From Monarcha castaneiventris obscurior (lineage: Eukaryota > Chordata > Aves > Passeriformes > Monarchidae), in NCBI GenBank assembly GCA_026261815.1, contig JAMPIT010000437.1, forward strand, positions 3,906,001 to 3,970,000: a stretch of 64,000 nucleotides of DNA, in the 5' to 3' direction. Below, piece after piece: positions 62,374 to 64,000 of this stretch (position 1 is its first letter; each line of letters opens with the position of its first letter). Under the pieces are notes generated by a model, which was not told the DNA's origin, ran no database searches, and saw only the letters and a list, made by a program, of their open reading frames with translations. A program made the position numbers and the translations under genes.

Positions 62374-64000
62374 TATTTTATCCCAGTTTATCCCTTCAGA
62401 CTATGCACATTTCAAGGCAACAGCTACTGTGTACATGGAGCAACTGGTACAACTCACCCTGATCTCACTGCAGTCATACACTTGGCTTACTACTAATGAC
62501 AAAATGATAATCTGAACACTTTCCACCTCCCACAGATTTTAATTTTTTTTTGACTGCTCTTGATAGCCCTCTGAATTTATGATTAGCATCCAGAAAAGCA
62601 TTTACAACACATAGAATTTAAACAGCTGAGTCCGCTTTGGACTTTTCAAAGTAAACATCTCAAACCCAGGTACTAAATACGATTCCAAAACTTTTTGGGA
62701 GGTGAGGGTTTTGAAAAATAATTTCGTTTGAGGTTTAGCTCATACATCAGTGATTTCAGCTTGATGCCACTAGAAGTGAGTGAGATGCAATGTTTTGAGA
62801 ATCAGAATGAATAATGGAAACATCAGCTTAGCCCTGACCCTGGGTGTGGAGGCACTGTTGTGCTGGGCTACAGCCCCACTGCCTCTGCTTCAGCCAGCAG
62901 GTAAAGCTCAGAACAGCAAAATGCACAAGGGGGTGGGGAAAAAAATAGAATAATAGTGTAGAGCATGGATAAGCCATACACAGATATTGGTAATTTCGAA
63001 TAGGTACTTCTCAGAGGAGCTGTACTGCACACCTTTGACCTTTAACTGGAGTGCTCAAACATTGCTTGTAATGATGACTACCAATGAAAGTCCTATGCTG
63101 TGCTTGGCTGCACTTTCTATATGAGTGCCAGCAGTAAGATAAATGATAAACTGGTTCACTGGAGTACTAGTGGTTTGGGGGCTATTGATTTTTGGTCCAT
63201 TCTCTTTAAAAGTGAGATCTAAAAAGTTGACAGAGGGTCATTAATTTCATCATATACTTGTCGACTCATCCATAACCAATCCAGGGGCTGAGTGCGCTTG
63301 TCACTCTCTGTTTGCACTTTATTTGTTTAGGTTTTCTTTGTGATTCTACATTTTTCCCCTTTATTTCAGCTTTGTGTTTGTGTTCCTGCTGTTATTTCTT
63401 TTTCCCCTCCAAATGAGCACCTGGCTTTGCACTTCTACTGAAAAATGCTCTCTTATAATATATCTATAATATAAATAAATTCAGTGGCTTCATTATCAAG
63501 TCTGTGCTAGGAGAGGAAGTCGCCTCTGTTTAGTGCTATTCATTTAAAAAGAAAAAGAACTGCTATAAAATTCATCAATCTTAATTGTGCAATCTGAAGG
63601 ATTTTGATTGAATAAACACTTGTCTGAAGACTTCAGGGTCTTGTTTGAAAGACACATTAAGAAAAGAGTTGGAGAATGTTTCCCCTATGAAGCTCCATAG
63701 GTCCATGACTGTTCTCAGGTGACAGAGGATTGACTGAATTCAAATAAACACATGACCATAATTAGTACAGCTCCCTTCCTCGTCCTTCTGATTTAGCCCT
63801 TAGCAACTCTTCAGTGCATTAACTAAGAAAATGTTTTACCAAATCTTGCTATAAAAAAAAAGTCATGGTTTATCTTAGCTTTCATAGAGTGACAATATAC
63901 AGGGATTTCTCAGTAATTATTGGTATAATAACAACTGGATACAAATACTTAAGACCAGAGGAGTACTTTATACATCTAATGGATAAATCTCCACAGAAGG

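Larger units (their letters stand above)
21571..64000 (-). other. MECOM: MECOM intron upstream of the PR-domain exon (partial)
   Basis: This is 42.4 kb of sequence with no second exon that I can recognise. The conserved short first coding exon of MDS1 must lie beyond 64000 or is too short to identify here. The sequence is AT-rich, with moderately GC-richer patches near 25050-25600, 57550-57800, 59350-59520 and 61640-62160 that carry long but featureless open frames. It contains old palindromic repeats, MIR-like remnants, one clear CR1 fragment, simple repeats and two candidate conserved non-coding blocks, each listed separately. In the remaining stretches I see nothing recognisable. Confidence 0.85.

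Noticed and set aside
1..64000. A new multi-gene system, CRISPR array, bacterial operon or intact virus
   Set aside because: The window is vertebrate intronic DNA. No regularly spaced repeats, gene cluster or viral coding region was seen on either strand.

Overview
This window is vertebrate nuclear DNA, most probably from a bird. It contains one recognisable coding segment: a 350-bp internal exon on the minus strand (21205-21554). The exon encodes the MDS1-specific part of MECOM (MDS1-EVI1, PRDM3), running from the variable N-terminal region into the first part of the PR/SET domain. Both splice sites are clear. A bird is suggested by the small CR1 LINE 3'-end fragment at 30019-30098 and by the ancient amniote repeats of the kind familiar from turtle, crocodilian and bird introns. 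The species cannot be resolved.

Layout: the gene runs right to left. Positions 21555-64000 are the intron upstream of the exon (phase 1), and 1-21204 are the intron downstream (phase 0). Neither neighbouring exon was found, so both introns run past the window, as expected for a gene whose first introns are very long in vertebrates. I find no convincing open reading frame, rRNA, tRNA, CRISPR array or intact mobile element; the remaining open frames are short, without recognisable domains or compatible splice sites.

The non-coding sequence is AT-rich and repeat-poor. What can be recognised is mostly very old. There are decayed palindromic MITE-like elements (15655-15760, 16611-16733, 20645-20694, 23807-23884, 27134-27226, 28111-28201, 35896-35950, 45728-45784) and MIR/CORE-SINE-like remnants (26676-26785, 56331-56470, 62329-62373). 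There are also one clear and one doubtful CR1 fragment, and short simple repeats: an AAACC pentamer array, TA and GATA microsatellites, and poly(A) or poly(T) tracts. Some unique stretches look like possible conserved non-coding elements or enhancers (7870-8040, 12840-14345, 17440-17770, 47880-48140, 55060-55300). These are candidates judged on composition only.

I found no evidence for a new biological system. The most useful leads are the bird version of the MECOM N-terminal linker, the unusual number of old palindromic repeats still legible in the introns, and a CpG-retaining block at 17528-17642.
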